Source of the DNA: Gammaproteobacteria bacterium
Lineage (GTDB): Bacteria; Gemmatimonadota; Gemmatimonadetes; Longimicrobiales; Gaopeijiaceae
Length of the DNA stretch: 26,263 bases
Reading direction: 5' to 3'
Assembly (NCBI GenBank): GCA_024638345.1
Contig: JAHEKL010000006.1
Location: 1-26,263, forward strand
Numbering within the stretch: the first letter of the stretch is position 1; the number at the start of each line of letters is the position of its first letter. The notes beneath the pieces are model-generated. The model saw only the letters and a program-made list of their open reading frames with translations. It was not told the origin of the DNA and searched no databases. Shown in pieces: positions 25,103 through 26,263 of the stretch. The translations under genes and the position numbers were made by a program.

Positions 25103-26263
25103 CGCGCGACTCCCTCTCCGGTCCTCGAGCGCATCGGCGCCGGCAGGACCTCCTTGATCTCAGCGATCGCGACGGGAGGCAGCAAGCGAACGAAGAGCAG
25201 GAACCAGAAGGCGAACCAAGCGAAGCTTCCCACCATGATGCCCATCTCGGTCAAGCTCGGACGGTAGTTGCCCCATGCGAACGGCATGAACTCGTGAGAC
25301 AGGGAGGTGACGATGATGACGAATCGCTCGAACCACATCCCGATGTTGATGAAGATGGAGATGACGAAGAGCGCGGCGATGGAGTGCCTGACGCGCTTGA
25401 ACCAGAGCAGAATGGGGATCAGACCGTTGCACGTGAGCATCGTCCAACTCGCCCACCAATAGTCCCCGAACAAGCGATTCCAGAACGCTTGCCGCTCCGG
25501 ATCCTCACCCGAGTACCAGGCCATGAAGAATTCGTTGAGATAGGCGTAGAGCACGATCAGACCCGTGACGAGACAGAGCTTCGCCATCGCGTCGAAGTGC
25601 TTGGTCGTCAGATAGGCCTCGAGCCCGAATGCTTTCCGGATCGGCACCATCAGAGTGATGACCATTGCGACACCCGAGAAGATCGCGCCCGCCACGAAGT
25701 ACGGAGCGAAGATCGTGGCGTGCCAACCCGGTACGATCGACATCGCGAAGTCCCACGACACGACCGAGTGCACAGAGAGGACCAGCGGAGTGGCGAGCGC
25801 GGCCAGGTACAGGTAGGCCTTACCGAAGTGATGCCACTGACGGTCGGTGCCCCTCCATCCAAAGGAGGTGAGCTGATAGATGCGATGCCTGAGGCTTCCG
25901 GGTTTCGCCTGGTCGCGCGCAGCCGCGATATCCGGCACCAGACCAAGAAGGAAGAAGAGGGACGACACCGTGAAGTACGTCGTCACCGCGAACACGTCCC
26001 ATACCAGCGGGGACCTGAAATTCGGCCAGAGCAGTCGCTCGTTCGGGTACGGGAAGAGCCAATACGCGTGCCAGGCACGACCGAGGTGGATGATCGGAAA
26101 AAGCCCCGCTGTCATGACCGCGAACACGGTCATCGCCTCGGCCGCGCGGTAGATGGACTGCCTCCACTTGGCGCGGAACAGGTAGAGAATCGCGGAGATC
26201 AGCGTGCCCGAATGCGCGATACCGACCCAGAAGACGAAGTTGGTGATGTAGACGCCCCATCCG
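25099..26263 (-). CDS. actC: Alternative Complex III NrfD-like membrane subunit ActC (5' truncated by the window edge)
   Basis: The frame is open to the right edge and continues beyond it; at least 387 residues are present. It is a polytopic quinol-oxidising subunit of the NrfD/PsrC superfamily. The visible N-terminal part reads GWGVYITNFVFWVGIAHSG and then a helix and IYRAAEAMTVFAVMTAGLFPIIHLGR, the conserved ActC pattern. Later segments include VVSWDFAMSIVPGWHATIFAPYFV, EFFMAWYSGE and NIGMWFERFVIIVTSL. The ATG at 26133 is internal, not the start. The iron-sulfur/molybdopterin-like subunit (actB) and multiheme cytochrome (actA) are expected just beyond the edge. Confidence 0.93.
   Translation of the reverse strand, partial: GWGVYITNFVFWVGIAHSGTLISAILYLFRAKWRQSIYRAAEAMTVFAVMTAGLFPIIHLGRAWHAYWLFPYPNERLLWPNFRSPLVWDVFAVTTYFTVSSLFFLLGLVPDIAAARDQAKPGSLRHRIYQLTSFGWRGTDRQWHHFGKAYLYLAALATPLVLSVHSVVSWDFAMSIVPGWHATIFAPYFVAGAIFSGVAMVITLMVPIRKAFGLEAYLTTKHFDAMAKLCLVTGLIVLYAYLNEFFMAWYSGEDPERQAFWNRLFGDYWWASWTMLTCNGLIPILLWFKRVRHSIAALFVISIFINIGMWFERFVIIVTSLSHEFMPFAWGNYRPSLTEMGIMVGSFAWFAFWFLLFVRLLPPVAIAEIKEVLPAPMRSRTGEGVAR

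Overview
The window is chromosomal DNA from a high-GC bacterium, almost entirely protein coding, with no visible rRNA, tRNA, CRISPR array, insertion sequence or phage gene. It combines an Alternative Complex III (actCDEF) cluster, a short RpoD/SigA-type sigma factor, an ATP-type PEP carboxykinase, a full-length one-chain GcvP, and many GTG/TTG starts. This fits a Gemmatimonadota-like or related FCB-group aerobic heterotroph. That placement is inferred from protein character and gene content, not from a marker-gene search.

Layout. At 1-97 there may be the tail of a plus-strand gene. At 106-2237 (minus) lie an EVE-domain protein and pckA. At 2546-3415 (plus) is a sigma-70 factor, divergent from pckA across a 308 bp promoter region. 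At 3424-6741 (minus) are ssb and polA. At 6821-7519 (minus) is an isolated MotA/TolQ/ExbB-like channel protein with its own candidate promoter and a strong intrinsic terminator. A long minus-strand run follows. Read in transcription order it is gcvH (17781), gcvP, a LipM-like octanoyltransferase, a peptide-type binding lipoprotein, two permeases and two ATPases (ending at 7660). From 17988 to 22625 (plus) is a compact cluster: tatA, an MFS exporter, a SpoU/TrmJ-type RNA methyltransferase, a GAF-GAF-GGDEF protein and an inositol-monophosphatase/HisN-type phosphatase. From 22638 to the right edge (minus) are actF, actE, actD and a 5'-truncated actC.

How the genes work together. GcvH and GcvP are the lipoyl carrier and decarboxylase of the glycine cleavage system, and the adjacent LipM-like enzyme is suited to loading octanoate onto GcvH; GcvT is not in the window. 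The five dpp/opp-like genes form a complete ABC importer for oligopeptides or a similar solute. The act genes encode part of a membrane quinol:electron-acceptor oxidoreductase that replaces the bc1 complex.

No new multi-gene system is evident. The most notable points are a nine-G tract exactly filling the spacer of a consensus-like promoter, a DNA polymerase I whose proofreading motifs are degenerate, an MFS gene whose first helix begins upstream of any canonical start codon, an SSB without the usual C-terminal tip, and a permease with an extra membrane domain at its N terminus.
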